In this document: piece after piece, positions 1 through 7,915 of the stretch
Position numbering within the stretch: position 1 is the stretch's first letter
Layout of the letters: each line of letters opens with the position of its first letter
From: Gammaproteobacteria bacterium
Lineage (GTDB): Bacteria; Pseudomonadota; Gammaproteobacteria; Chromatiales; Chromatiaceae
DNA: 12,825 nucleotides
Direction: 5' to 3'
Assembly: GCA_020630035.1 (NCBI GenBank)
Contig: JAHDCB010000035.1
Coordinates: 1 to 12,825 of the forward strand
Made by a program: the position numbers and the translations under genes
The notes under the pieces: generated by a model
What the model saw: the letters and a program-made list of their open reading frames with translations, nothing else
Database searches by the model: none
What the model was told of the DNA's origin: nothing

Positions 1-366
1 ATTTTCAGCAATCGCTGTACTGGCAAGCATAAAATCAATATCATGCTGCTTAATGGCCGACTTTGAAATACCTGTTTGCGTTTTATACTGGCCCTTCAGA
101 TTCCCAAATACCCTACTACCTTCAAGGGGAAGAGGTGCATGTACAAATTGTTCTCTGATCGTTCTCAGGAAAACCTCAAACTGAGCCTTTAGCTTCTGAC
201 TTGTCGCTGAAAAAAGACCATTTTCCAGCTCATAAAAAGATAATACAGACACCAGCACCTGATCATCGTCACACAATTTCCGCATACGCCTGACAACACG
301 CGGAAAAAATATTGAAGAGCTGTCTGACAAATAGGAAAGAATATCTGTATCAAGTAGATACTTCAT
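1..366 (-). CDS. VapC-like PIN-domain toxin, C-terminus cut by the window edge
   Basis: This is the first 122 codons of a PIN-domain protein. PIN toxins of the VapC group are Mg2+-dependent endoribonucleases that cleave tRNA or rRNA when not held by an antitoxin. The N-terminus reads MKYLLDTDILSYL, the classic PIN start with the first metal-binding aspartate (D6). A second acidic site lies in FYELENG (E46), and a third in HDIDFMLASTAIAE (D111 or D109), matching the usual 'D..IA..A' segment. The last acidic residue and the stop codon lie beyond base 1. The ATG at 366 overlaps the stop of the upstream small gene as ATGA, so the pair is probably translationally coupled, as in type II toxin-antitoxin operons. 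PIN toxins usually have 130-140 residues, so only a short tail should be missing. The family call is firm; the target RNA cannot be read from the sequence. Confidence 0.85.
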   Translation of the reverse strand, partial: MKYLLDTDILSYLSDSSSIFFPRVVRRMRKLCDDDQVLVSVLSFYELENGLFSATSQKLKAQFEVFLRTIREQFVHAPLPLEGSRVFGNLKGQYKTQTGISKSAIKQHDIDFMLASTAIAEN

Positions 367-632
367 AATTTATCAGGCGCAGAAATATCACGAAAAGTAA
401 AATTACCCCGAAAACCCTGACGATTCTGCCTCACGAATTCAGCTGTTTCATGATCCAGCACCCCATGCATCTTATCGACGACCAGTGCCCATTTTCCTTT
501 GTGCGGTACTACATCGGTTGCCGTATCCCGAGTAAACATAACAATATGGTAGTCATTGTTATTACCATGCCAGATTTTTACCTGTGATTCAGGTACAGTA
601 TCAAGTAACGCAGCTGCTTGTTCTTTGTTCAT
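363..632 (-). CDS. Small protein upstream of the PIN toxin, candidate antitoxin of unrecognised family
   Basis: This 89-residue protein is inferred to be an antitoxin from position alone: it lies directly upstream of the VapC-like gene and overlaps it by 4 nt (ATGA). I see no AbrB-like, ribbon-helix-helix or Phd/YefM pattern, so the family is unknown to me. The protein begins MNKEQAAALLDTVPESQ, has a mixed middle part with IWHGNNNDYHIVMF and WALVVDKMHGVLD, and ends in a basic and aromatic segment, FVRQNRQGFRGNFTFRD. The C-terminal part could be the toxin-neutralising arm, but this is a guess. I chose the ATG at 632, which has a GAG-containing stretch about 5 nt upstream. A GTG two codons earlier (638) keeps the same frame and cannot be excluded. 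No signal peptide or membrane segment is visible. It could instead be an unrelated small protein. Confidence 0.7.
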   Translation of the reverse strand: MNKEQAAALLDTVPESQVKIWHGNNNDYHIVMFTRDTATDVVPHKGKWALVVDKMHGVLDHETAEFVRQNRQGFRGNFTFRDISAPDKL

Positions 633-870
633 AACCACTCATCGTTTTTAAGTTACTTCTTCCAGTCACAAATTCCTTACTTTTCTTACTTTACTTTTTC
701 CCTGACCATGGGTGCCATTTCACTATTTCAACCAAGCCTGGTCTGAGTCAAATTTGAGTCGTGGGCGAGAGCTACGCTTCTCCCTCTTTGGAAACCGCCA
801 TAGTTTTGCCCTCGCCGCAAGCAGTGAGGAATACTAAGATTAAAAATAAGCGCAATTTTATACTATTAAG
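633..870. other. Gap between the toxin-antitoxin locus and lgt, with a possible gene remnant
   Basis: No convincing gene is present. On the minus strand an open frame from 833 to 723 (36 codons, TAG on both sides, no ATG) translates to a basic peptide containing LAARAKLWRFPKREKR and RPRLKFDSDQAWLK. It has the look of a decayed gene tail, perhaps from a mobile element, but I cannot assign it. Near 675-705 there is a pyrimidine-rich stretch with repeated TTACTTT units just upstream of the candidate antitoxin, where an operator would be expected. A TTGACT (minus strand, around 751-756) resembles a -35 box but has no good -10 partner. I found no clear terminator hairpin for lgt. Confidence 0.4.
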
Positions 871-1704
871 TCAGACACTTGATCGGCGGTAAGCAATACC
901 CAGCAGGATGGTGCCCGCCAACATCATCGGTAACGATAACACCTGTCCCATCGTCAGCCAGTCAAACGCCAGATAACCCAGATGCGAATCCGGCAGACGC
1001 ACCCACTCGACGACAAACCGGAAGCTACCATATCCCAGCAGAAATAAGCCGCTCACTCCGGGCGCCGTGCGTGGTTTAGCAGAATACCACCATAACAGTA
1101 CGAACAGTACCAAGCCTTCCAGCGCTGCCTCATACAATTGTGAAGGATGTAACGGCGGCGTCATTACCGTACCAGGTGCCAACTGTAATTTGTTGACACA
1201 CAGATCGTACCGATTGGCGCAGGCAACCTGCATCCCCCAGCTGACAGAAGTGGGTGCACCCCACAACTCACCATTGATAAAATTGCCGATCCGCCCGAAA
1301 AATAACCCGACCGGTACCATCGGTGCGACAAAATCAGCGACCCGGAACAACGGTAATTGATAACGCCGACTGAATAATATCAACGCCAGCAGCACCCCCA
1401 GCAAGCCACCGTGGAACGACATGCCACCTTCCCAGATGCGCAATAAAACCAGCGGGTCAACTAACCAACGATCCGACGCATAAAATAGCACATAACCGAT
1501 ACGTCCACCGAGCACCGTGCCAAGCGCACAATAAAACACCAGGTCTTCAATTTGCGGAACAATCAGCACTGACTGCGCCTGGCGCGCACGCACCCGACCC
1601 AACCACCAGAAGGCTGCAAAACCAAGCAGGTACATCAGGCCATACCAGCGGATCGCCAGCGGGCCCAGCTGCATAATAACGGAATCAATTTCCGGATAGT
1701 ACAT
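871..1704 (-). CDS. lgt: Prolipoprotein diacylglyceryl transferase
   Basis: Lgt is an inner-membrane enzyme that transfers diacylglycerol from phosphatidylglycerol to the lipobox cysteine of prelipoproteins, the first step of lipoprotein maturation. The 277 residues fit the family (about 260-300), and the start MYYPEIDSVI...IRWYGLMYLLGF aligns by eye with the known N-terminus. Diagnostic motifs are present: HGGLLG at 98-103 with the essential histidine, the Lgt signature GRIGNFINGELWG at 137-149, HPSQLYEAALEG at 186-197, and the conserved basic segment FRFVVEWVR at 228-236. Several hydrophobic membrane segments are spread through the protein. It is the last gene of the minus-strand cluster, 27 nt after the OppC-type permease. 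No strong ribosome binding site precedes the ATG. thyA, a common partner of lgt in enterobacteria, is not beside it. Confidence 0.97.
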   Translation of the reverse strand: MYYPEIDSVIMQLGPLAIRWYGLMYLLGFAAFWWLGRVRARQAQSVLIVPQIEDLVFYCALGTVLGGRIGYVLFYASDRWLVDPLVLLRIWEGGMSFHGGLLGVLLALILFSRRYQLPLFRVADFVAPMVPVGLFFGRIGNFINGELWGAPTSVSWGMQVACANRYDLCVNKLQLAPGTVMTPPLHPSQLYEAALEGLVLFVLLWWYSAKPRTAPGVSGLFLLGYGSFRFVVEWVRLPDSHLGYLAFDWLTMGQVLSLPMMLAGTILLGIAYRRSSV

Positions 1705-1731
1705 TGTTAGTCACAAGACTCGTTTGATAAA

Positions 1732-3099
1732 TCAGCGCGGATCAAATGCATCGCGTACTGCATCTGCCAGCAGATTCGCAGCCAATACCAGGACAAACAT
1801 AAAGCCGAAGGCGGCTGTTAATGACCACCAGACCACAGGCTCGCGCGCCAGCTCCAGACGCGCACTATTGATCATGTTGCCCCAGCTGTAGGTATTCGGA
1901 TCCACACCAATATTGATATACGACAACACCGCCTCGGCCAGCACCAGACCGCTGAAGTCCAGTACGATCACGATCAGCACAATATGCATCACGTTCGGCA
2001 CGATATGCCGCCATAGAATGGTAAAGTGACCGACACCCAGTGTTTGTGCTGCCTGCACATAGTCCATCTGGCGCAACTTGAGGGCCTCACCACGCAATAA
2101 CCGGCACAGGGATGTCCAGCTGGTCAGCCCCAGAATCAGGCATAAAAATAACAGGCGGAAATCTGACCGTTCAGTCAGGCTGGTAAACTCCGCCGGATGA
2201 TTGCTCATATACACCTGCATCATCAGGATCGCGGCCGCAATCAGTAACACGCCCGGTACCGAGCTCAGTGTGGTGTACAGGTACTGGATGATATCGTCCA
2301 CCCAGCCCCGAAAATAACCTGCCATCGCACCCAGCAACAGGGCGGCTGGCAACATGACCAGGGTCGTCAGTGTTCCGATCACCAACCCGGTACGCACACT
2401 CTTCAGTGCCTGATATAACACGTCCTCACCAACTTTATCGGTACCCAACACATGGTACACCATACTCAGACTGATCACGGCACCAACCAGCAGACATAGC
2501 CCTGCCAGCACCGCCCAGGCAGTACGACTCGCCGCCCGTTCCGGCGCACACCACAGCTCACCCAACGCAGCCCGGCGACGATAGCGTAACAGCAGCAACA
2601 GCATAAAGACTGCAAGGCCAGATGCAGCACCGACCAGGCCACGCCAGATGATATCCCAGGTACGATCAGCAGGGTCCGCCAGATGCTGCCCACCATAGCG
2701 CAGCGGCGGATAGGTACGTTGCTGACCGCCGTCCGGCAGATCAATCGTTTCCCGGCTATACAGATGGGTGGCAAACGGTGCTGAATAAGTTTTTTCACGC
2801 CGCTCGCGCAAAGAGTCGGCCATAACATCCAGCAAACTGACAACCTGGGTGGCATAACGGGTCTGACCTGTCGCATCCTGCCCGTCGGCCAGACGAAAAT
2901 GCAGCGTGTCACTGAGCCCGATAAACAGATACAACACAATCACCACCCAGGCACCCATCGCAACGCGGCTACGTGCCACCTGTTGCCAGGGTGCCAGCAA
3001 GTGCGGCTGCCGCCTGGCATAGGCGACAAACCCGACAATCACCAGCACTAACAGATAAATCAGCGCATCGGTCGCTAAGATCACCGGCTGGAACGGCAT
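1732..3099 (-). CDS. OppC/DppC-type ABC transporter permease with a long N-terminal extension
   Basis: This is an inner-membrane permease subunit of the peptide/nickel ABC importer family. The typical OppC core starts at about residue 216 with HVLGTDKVGEDVLYQALKSVRTGL, equivalent to the family's 'GTDelGRDvl' segment. Core membrane helices follow, and the EAA loop that contacts the ATPase is DYVQAAQTLGVGHFTILWRHIVPN (346-369). At 455 residues it is about 150 longer than usual DppC proteins (around 300). The extra part is N-terminal: hydrophobic segments near 10-27 and 47-62, a hydrophilic region at about 63-150 that is probably periplasmic, and further hydrophobic segments at 155-172 and 195-215. 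The ATG overlaps the stop of the OppB-type gene by 1 nt (TGATG). No ATPase or solute-binding gene is in the window, so the substrate is unknown. Confidence 0.88.
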   Translation of the reverse strand: MPFQPVILATDALIYLLVLVIVGFVAYARRQPHLLAPWQQVARSRVAMGAWVVIVLYLFIGLSDTLHFRLADGQDATGQTRYATQVVSLLDVMADSLRERREKTYSAPFATHLYSRETIDLPDGGQQRTYPPLRYGGQHLADPADRTWDIIWRGLVGAASGLAVFMLLLLLRYRRRAALGELWCAPERAASRTAWAVLAGLCLLVGAVISLSMVYHVLGTDKVGEDVLYQALKSVRTGLVIGTLTTLVMLPAALLLGAMAGYFRGWVDDIIQYLYTTLSSVPGVLLIAAAILMMQVYMSNHPAEFTSLTERSDFRLLFLCLILGLTSWTSLCRLLRGEALKLRQMDYVQAAQTLGVGHFTILWRHIVPNVMHIVLIVIVLDFSGLVLAEAVLSYINIGVDPNTYSWGNMINSARLELAREPVVWWSLTAAFGFMFVLVLAANLLADAVRDAFDPR

Positions 3100-4076
3100 C
3101 AGTTCAGCCTCACCCGGGGGTCTGCAACCGTGTAAGACAAATCGGTCAGAATCAGCCCCAGGATATACAACACCGTACCCAGAAACACCATCGCCCGCAC
3201 AATCGCAAAATCCTGACGCTGAATCGCGTCAATCGTATAGCTGCCCAGCCCCGGGATACCAAAAAATGACTCCAGCAGCAGGCTACCCATAAATAAGCCT
3301 GGCAATATCACGACAACACCCGTCAGAATCGGGATCAGGGCATTACGTAATACGTGCCGAAACAGAATCGCTATCTCACTCAACCCCTTCGCACGCGCCG
3401 TGCGCACAAAATCCTTGCCAATTTCTTCCAGAAACAAACTCCGATACCAGCGGGTACCGGAACCAATCGCACCCAACACGCCAACGACCACCGGCAATAT
3501 CAGAAACTTCCAGGCATCGACACCCACATCATAGCCAGATATCGGCGCCAACTTCAGTAACTTACCGATCAGCACCTGACCACCGATGATGTAAAACAGG
3601 CCCGACACTGATAACAGACCAACACATAACACCACACCCCAGGTATCCAGCGCGGTACCGCGAAACAACGCCAATAATAAAGCAAAGGTGATATTCACCA
3701 GTAACCCGACCAACAGAATCGGTATCGCCAGTGCCAGACTGGGCCACATGCGCTGACTGATGTCGTAACCAATATCCCGTCCACTATCCGACTGGCCAAA
3801 ATCAAACGTAAACAAGCTAAGTGATTTAGTAAAAAACAGTGTCTCGGTCAATGCCTGCCAACCCTCTGCAGTTGCATTCCAGAACAATGGCTGATCATAG
3901 CCGCGCTCCATCTTCCAAGCCTGCACTGCGGCCTCTGTCACCCGTTTCTGGCCCAGATGCATCCGCGCCATATCTTCCGGTGTATTCACCACAAAAAACA
4001 ACGCGAACGTAAACAGATTAACGCCAAGTACAATCGGCAATGCATACAAAATGCGACGAATCAGATAGGCTGTCAT
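3099..4076 (-). CDS. OppB/DppB-type ABC transporter permease
   Basis: This is the first permease subunit of a peptide/nickel-type ABC importer, in the inner membrane. The 325 residues match the family length. It begins MTAYLIRRILYALPIVLGVNLFTFALF, the standard first helix. The EAA loop is DFVRTARAKGLSEIAILFRHVLRNALIP (222-249), followed by the usual LFMGSLLLESFFGIPGLG (261-278). The end, SYTVADPRVRLN, is the family's typical C-terminus. A periplasmic region lies between the first helix and about residue 112. It pairs with the downstream OppC-type gene (1-nt overlap) to form the membrane channel. The tolB stop is 39 nt upstream. The partner ATPases (OppD/OppF-like) and binding protein are not seen here, so a peptide substrate is only one of several possibilities. 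Confidence 0.92.
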   Translation of the reverse strand: MTAYLIRRILYALPIVLGVNLFTFALFFVVNTPEDMARMHLGQKRVTEAAVQAWKMERGYDQPLFWNATAEGWQALTETLFFTKSLSLFTFDFGQSDSGRDIGYDISQRMWPSLALAIPILLVGLLVNITFALLLALFRGTALDTWGVVLCVGLLSVSGLFYIIGGQVLIGKLLKLAPISGYDVGVDAWKFLILPVVVGVLGAIGSGTRWYRSLFLEEIGKDFVRTARAKGLSEIAILFRHVLRNALIPILTGVVVILPGLFMGSLLLESFFGIPGLGSYTIDAIQRQDFAIVRAMVFLGTVLYILGLILTDLSYTVADPRVRLN

Positions 4077-4115
4077 CGCAGAATCCGGATACTCATTGTT
4101 GCCATCACCTGCATC

Positions 4116-5432
4116 TCAGTACGGTGACCAGGCTGGTTCACGCACTGCTGTGGCCTCCAGGCTGATTCGTTGCTGAAAATTACCGTCTACAGCGACAGTC
4201 GCCAGTACATCGCGTCCATTCTGTCGACTCGCATACAGCACCAGACTACCATTTGGTGCAAATCCGGGCGATTCGTCCAACTTCCCGTGACTCAGCAACC
4301 GCAGGTCTCCACGCCGCAGATCCAGCAATCCAATCCGGTAGCGACCAGCCACGCGGGTCACCAGGGCAATATGCTGACCATCGGGGGCATAGGCAGCTCG
4401 GGCATTATAGTCACCCTCGAAAGTCAGCCGACGCGCCTGACCACCGTTCGCTGACACTTGATACAACTGAGGTGAGCCACCACGATCGGAAGTAAACACG
4501 ATCTGTTGCCCGTCCGGCGACCAGGCAGGCTCTGTGTCAATGCCGGAGTGGCGCGTCAGGGTACGCAGTTCCCCGGTAGCCAGTGTCAGCACATAAATAT
4601 CCGGATTGCCTTCCTTAGACAGGGTCAGTGCTATTTTTTTTCTATCCGGCGACCAGGCAGGTGCACCATTGATACCAGGGTATGCCGCCACCTTACGCCG
4701 TTCACCAGTCGCAATATGCTGCACCCAGATCATGGAACGACCGCGCTCAAACGCAACATAGGCCAGCTGCTGTCCGTCCGGTGACCAGGCGGGCGACATC
4801 AGCGGCTCCCGTGAAGTCGCAATAGTTTGTGCATTGTGGCCGTCGGCATCGGCCACCTTCAACTGGTTACGCGCCTGCCCCTCAGCAGTCCGGGTAGACA
4901 TCACATAGGCAATGCGCGTACTGAAGGCACCAGGTTTGCCTGTCAGCGCCAGATAAACACGGTCTGCAATCTGATGCGCCGCTGCCCGTAACTGGCCTGC
5001 GGTTGCCGTCACCCGGTAGGCCAGCCGCTGCTGGCCCTGGGTCACATCAAACAAGCGAAAATCCAGTTGATATCCACCCGCGTCACGGGCCTGTATCCGG
5101 CCAGTCAACAAATGTTCAACCGGCACTGCACGCCATACTGGCCATTGTATCTGTGCTGCATGCCTGGGGCGTGCCGGTAATTGCGCAAACGGTAATGGGT
5201 TAAATACACCACTTCGCCTGAGATCAGCAGCAATCACTTGTGCGACAGATAATGGCGATGTCGGTGTACCGGTTTCGTTCTCAAAGGGCACAACCGCGAT
5301 GGGTAATGCGGCAACATTGCCCTGCGTGATGGCAATCTGTAATGCTGGCACCGCCAGACTGTAAAGTCCGCATATCATCGCCAGGATGTAACGGTAACAA
5401 GCTACCTGCCAGTCTGACCACGGGTGATTCAT
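4116..5432 (-). CDS. tolB: Tol-Pal system beta-propeller protein TolB
   Basis: TolB is a periplasmic protein that binds the outer-membrane lipoprotein Pal and the TolA C-terminal domain, and helps outer-membrane constriction during division. The 438 residues fit (E. coli has 430). A signal peptide covers about 1-30, cleaved near AVPA. The N-terminal alpha/beta domain (about 31-165) shows the usual VVPFENETG and IAADLRRSGVFNPLP. The C-terminal propeller carries repeated PDG-type motifs: SPAWSPDGQQLAY (213-225), APAWSPDRKKIAL (257-269), EPAWSPDGQQIVF (301-313), AAYAPDGQHIAL (346-357) and PGFAPNGSLVLY (389-400). It closes with EPAWSPY at the C-terminus. The ATG overlaps the comF stop as ATGA. 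The location is odd: tolQ, tolR, tolA and pal are absent around it. It may be the only tolB moved out of its operon, or a second copy. Confidence 0.92.
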   Translation of the reverse strand: MNHPWSDWQVACYRYILAMICGLYSLAVPALQIAITQGNVAALPIAVVPFENETGTPTSPLSVAQVIAADLRRSGVFNPLPFAQLPARPRHAAQIQWPVWRAVPVEHLLTGRIQARDAGGYQLDFRLFDVTQGQQRLAYRVTATAGQLRAAAHQIADRVYLALTGKPGAFSTRIAYVMSTRTAEGQARNQLKVADADGHNAQTIATSREPLMSPAWSPDGQQLAYVAFERGRSMIWVQHIATGERRKVAAYPGINGAPAWSPDRKKIALTLSKEGNPDIYVLTLATGELRTLTRHSGIDTEPAWSPDGQQIVFTSDRGGSPQLYQVSANGGQARRLTFEGDYNARAAYAPDGQHIALVTRVAGRYRIGLLDLRRGDLRLLSHGKLDESPGFAPNGSLVLYASRQNGRDVLATVAVDGNFQQRISLEATAVREPAWSPY

Positions 5433-6148
5433 GACATCGTCTCTGCTGTTATAAAAGAAGTATTTGGCTTCGGAGTACGTGCAACTGCCCAGACAACCAC
5501 ACGCGGAACACCGGCACGCCGTAATGCCTGCGCCGCCGCGCGTGCAGTCGCACCTGTGGTCACCACATCATCCAGCAAGGCAATGCTTTGCACCGCAGGT
5601 GTCTGCAGAACCCGAAACTGGCGGCGCATATTCCGTTGCCGCTCACGTCGCGATAATCCTTGCTGTCCCACCCCTTGATGTATCCGTTGCAGAATATTCG
5701 TACGCCACGGAATCTGCACCTGCTGACTGACCCAATGAGCCAGTTCAGCAGACTGATTGAAGCCTCGCTGGCACAAGCGTGCAGCATGCAATGGTACCGG
5801 CACGATCAGATCCACAGTCAGTTGTTGTGCCTGTACCGCCTGCCCTAACTCTGTACCTAACCAGCGCCCCCAGTGCAGGGCGCGCTGATATTTGAATTGA
5901 CTGATCCAGTCCCGCACCGGGGACTGATAGATGAAAGGTGCAAAAATCTGACTGAATGATGGCGGATTGCGCAAACATTCACCACACAGCATCGCATCAG
6001 CAGCCTGCTCCAGTGGAACTGCACACTGCTGACAGGCTTGCTGGTTACGTAATAATTCCGCATCGCAAAGAGCACATACGGTGTGCGCTGACGATACACC
6101 GCACACCTGACAGCAACCTGCACCTAACCAATCCAACCCGGACAGCAT
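5429..6148 (-). CDS. comF: ComF family protein (amidophosphoribosyltransferase-like)
   Basis: ComF proteins have a zinc-finger N-terminus and a phosphoribosyltransferase-fold C-terminus, and are needed for DNA uptake during natural transformation. The 239 residues match the family. Four cysteine pairs in the first 60 residues (C13/C16, C25/C28, C39/C42, C55/C58) form the zinc-binding part. The family segment QRGFNQSAELA is at 127-137, and the PRPP-binding loop SIALLDDVVTTGAT is at 188-201 with its DD and TTGAT. The gene starts 9 nt after the argS stop and overlaps the tolB start by 4 nt, so it is co-transcribed. No other competence gene is nearby. Whether it acts in transformation here is inference; the same family is widely present in bacteria not known to be competent. 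Confidence 0.93.
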   Translation of the reverse strand: MLSGLDWLGAGCCQVCGVSSAHTVCALCDAELLRNQQACQQCAVPLEQAADAMLCGECLRNPPSFSQIFAPFIYQSPVRDWISQFKYQRALHWGRWLGTELGQAVQAQQLTVDLIVPVPLHAARLCQRGFNQSAELAHWVSQQVQIPWRTNILQRIHQGVGQQGLSRRERQRNMRRQFRVLQTPAVQSIALLDDVVTTGATARAAAQALRRAGVPRVVVWAVARTPKPNTSFITAETMS

Positions 6149-6157
6149 ATCAGTACG

Positions 6158-7915
6158 CTACATCCGTTCTGGCGCGCTGACCCCGAGTAAACTCAGCCCA
6201 TTACGCAAGACCTGTCGGGTTGCCAGAATCAGTTGCAAACGTGCTGCACGCAGCTCTGCTGCAACCGTCAGAATGGGACAGGCATTGTAATAGGCATGTA
6301 GTTCCCGCGCTAAGTCACGCACATAATGCGTTACCTGATGCGGCGCCAAGTCGCGTGCAGCATGGGCAATCACTTCCGGGTAACGCGCCAGGCATTTCAA
6401 CAGACTAATCTCATGTTCGTCTGTCAAGGCAGTCAATGGCACTACAACATCCGGAATCATAACCCCCTTGTCCGCCGCCTGACGCAACACAGCACAAATC
6501 CGCGCATGTGCATATTGCACATAATAGACCGGGTTTTCATTTGACTGGGAACGCGCCAGCGTCAGATCAAACGCCAGATGCTGATCACTGCGTCGCATCA
6601 GATAAAAAAAGCGGGCCGCATCGACACCGACATCATCATACAGACTACGCAGGGTGACAAACTCACCAGACCGGGTTGACATTGCCTGTTTCTCACCCTG
6701 CTCATACAGGCTGGCGAACTGTACCAGTAACACTGTCAGATCATCCGGCACCTTGCCTGCTGCCTGCAAGGCGGCCTTCACACGCGGGACATAGCCATGG
6801 TGATCCGCACCCCAGATATTGATCAGGCGCGTATAGCCCTGCGCCAACCGATCCAGGTGGTAAGCTACATCCGAGGCAAAATAGGTCGGCTGACCATTTG
6901 CGCGCACCAGCACCCGGTCTTTTTCGTCACCCCATGTGCTGCTACGAAACCAGAGCACACCTGCCTTGCGATACACATGTGCTGTATCCTCTAACTGCGT
7001 CAGCACCTGTTGTACCTTGCCCTGATCAAATAAAGCCTGTTCCGGATACCATTGATCGTAGGTCACACCAAAATTTGCCAAATCGTCACGAATATCTTCT
7101 AAAATGCGATCCCGACCAGCCGCAAACACAGCCTGATAATCGGCTGCACCCAGCAGATGCTTCATCCGCGCAATCAACGCGTCAATATACAGCTCTTTAT
7201 CACCTCCATCAGCCTGATCCGGCGGTAGATCGACCAACACAGATGCTGCTGGTTGCTGATATTGATCAGCAGATGCCTGGCACAAGTCAGCGGCAATAGC
7301 TCCCACATAATCGCCCTGGTACCCGTTCGCCGGAAATGGCAGCGATTCACCCAACTGTTGCAGATAACGCAGCCAGACAGACACCGCCAGTATATCCATC
7401 TGCCGGCCTGCATCATTGACATAATATTCGGTATGCACCGCATAACCGACTGCAGCTAACAAACGCGCGACAGCAGAACCATACGCCGCACCGCGTCCAT
7501 GCCCGATATGCAATGGCCCGGTCGGGTTTGCTGATACAAACTCCAGGTGGACTCGCTGCCCCTGAGCCTGCTGTGCACAACCAAATTGTGTACCTGCCGC
7601 CAGAATCTCGCGCACAACAGCAGTATGCTGTTGCGCCGCCAGACGAAAGTTGATAAACCCCGGCCCGGCAACTTCAATCTTTGCCAGCCAGGCCGGCTGC
7701 TGACAGACTGCGACCAGCTTTTCTGCCAGCACCCGTGGCGACAGACCAGCGGCCTTTGCCTGTACCAGGGCAACATTACTGGCAAAATCACCTTGTTCCG
7801 GCTGACGCGCCAACGTAACCTGCGGCGGCATAACCGCCTGCTGTGGCAACACGCCCTGTTCAACCAGGCAACTGAGTGCCTGCTGTAATAATTGTGTAAT
7901 ATCTGATTTCACCAT
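6158..7915 (-). CDS. argS: Arginyl-tRNA synthetase
   Basis: ArgS charges tRNA-Arg with arginine in the cytoplasm; it is a class I synthetase. With the ATG at 7915 the protein has 585 residues (E. coli has 577). The N-terminal Add-1 domain is followed by EFVSANPTGPLHIGHGRG, with the HIGH signature at 136-139. The KMSKS-like loop is AMSTRSGEF (411-419), a form seen in many ArgS proteins. The C-terminal helical anticodon-binding domain starts around NPVYYVQYAHARICAV (461-476). The frame stays open upstream to 8017, but those 34 extra residues are not family-like and run into the divergent receptor gene, so I reject the longer start. A short AGGA lies close to the ATG and GGGA about 10 nt upstream. 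It is the first gene of the minus-strand cluster; its promoter must lie within 7916 to about 8050, but I could not pick one. Confidence 0.97.
   Translation of the reverse strand: MVKSDITQLLQQALSCLVEQGVLPQQAVMPPQVTLARQPEQGDFASNVALVQAKAAGLSPRVLAEKLVAVCQQPAWLAKIEVAGPGFINFRLAAQQHTAVVREILAAGTQFGCAQQAQGQRVHLEFVSANPTGPLHIGHGRGAAYGSAVARLLAAVGYAVHTEYYVNDAGRQMDILAVSVWLRYLQQLGESLPFPANGYQGDYVGAIAADLCQASADQYQQPAASVLVDLPPDQADGGDKELYIDALIARMKHLLGAADYQAVFAAGRDRILEDIRDDLANFGVTYDQWYPEQALFDQGKVQQVLTQLEDTAHVYRKAGVLWFRSSTWGDEKDRVLVRANGQPTYFASDVAYHLDRLAQGYTRLINIWGADHHGYVPRVKAALQAAGKVPDDLTVLLVQFASLYEQGEKQAMSTRSGEFVTLRSLYDDVGVDAARFFYLMRRSDQHLAFDLTLARSQSNENPVYYVQYAHARICAVLRQAADKGVMIPDVVVPLTALTDEHEISLLKCLARYPEVIAHAARDLAPHQVTHYVRDLARELHAYYNACPILTVAAELRAARLQLILATRQVLRNGLSLLGVSAPERM

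Noticed and set aside
633..638. GTG at 638 as start of the candidate antitoxin
   Set aside because: The ATG at 632 is a stronger start codon with a GAG-containing site at suitable distance; GTG remains possible but is second choice.
2475..2939. 154-codon minus-strand frame rich in Cys and Arg
   Set aside because: It lies fully inside the OppC-type permease gene in another frame and has no family features.
4634..4641. Run of eight T (eight A on the coding strand) in tolB as a possible frameshift or slippage site
   Set aside because: The tolB frame is intact across it and reads through to a normal C-terminus; no evidence for programmed slippage.
4511..4790. Repeated DNA segments CCGGCGACCAGGC in tolB, at first sight a repeat array
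   Set aside because: They encode the repeated WSPDG turns of the TolB propeller; spacing follows the protein blades.
6898..7299. 133-codon plus-strand frame
   Set aside because: It is antisense to the argS coding sequence and lacks any recognisable domain or ribosome binding site.
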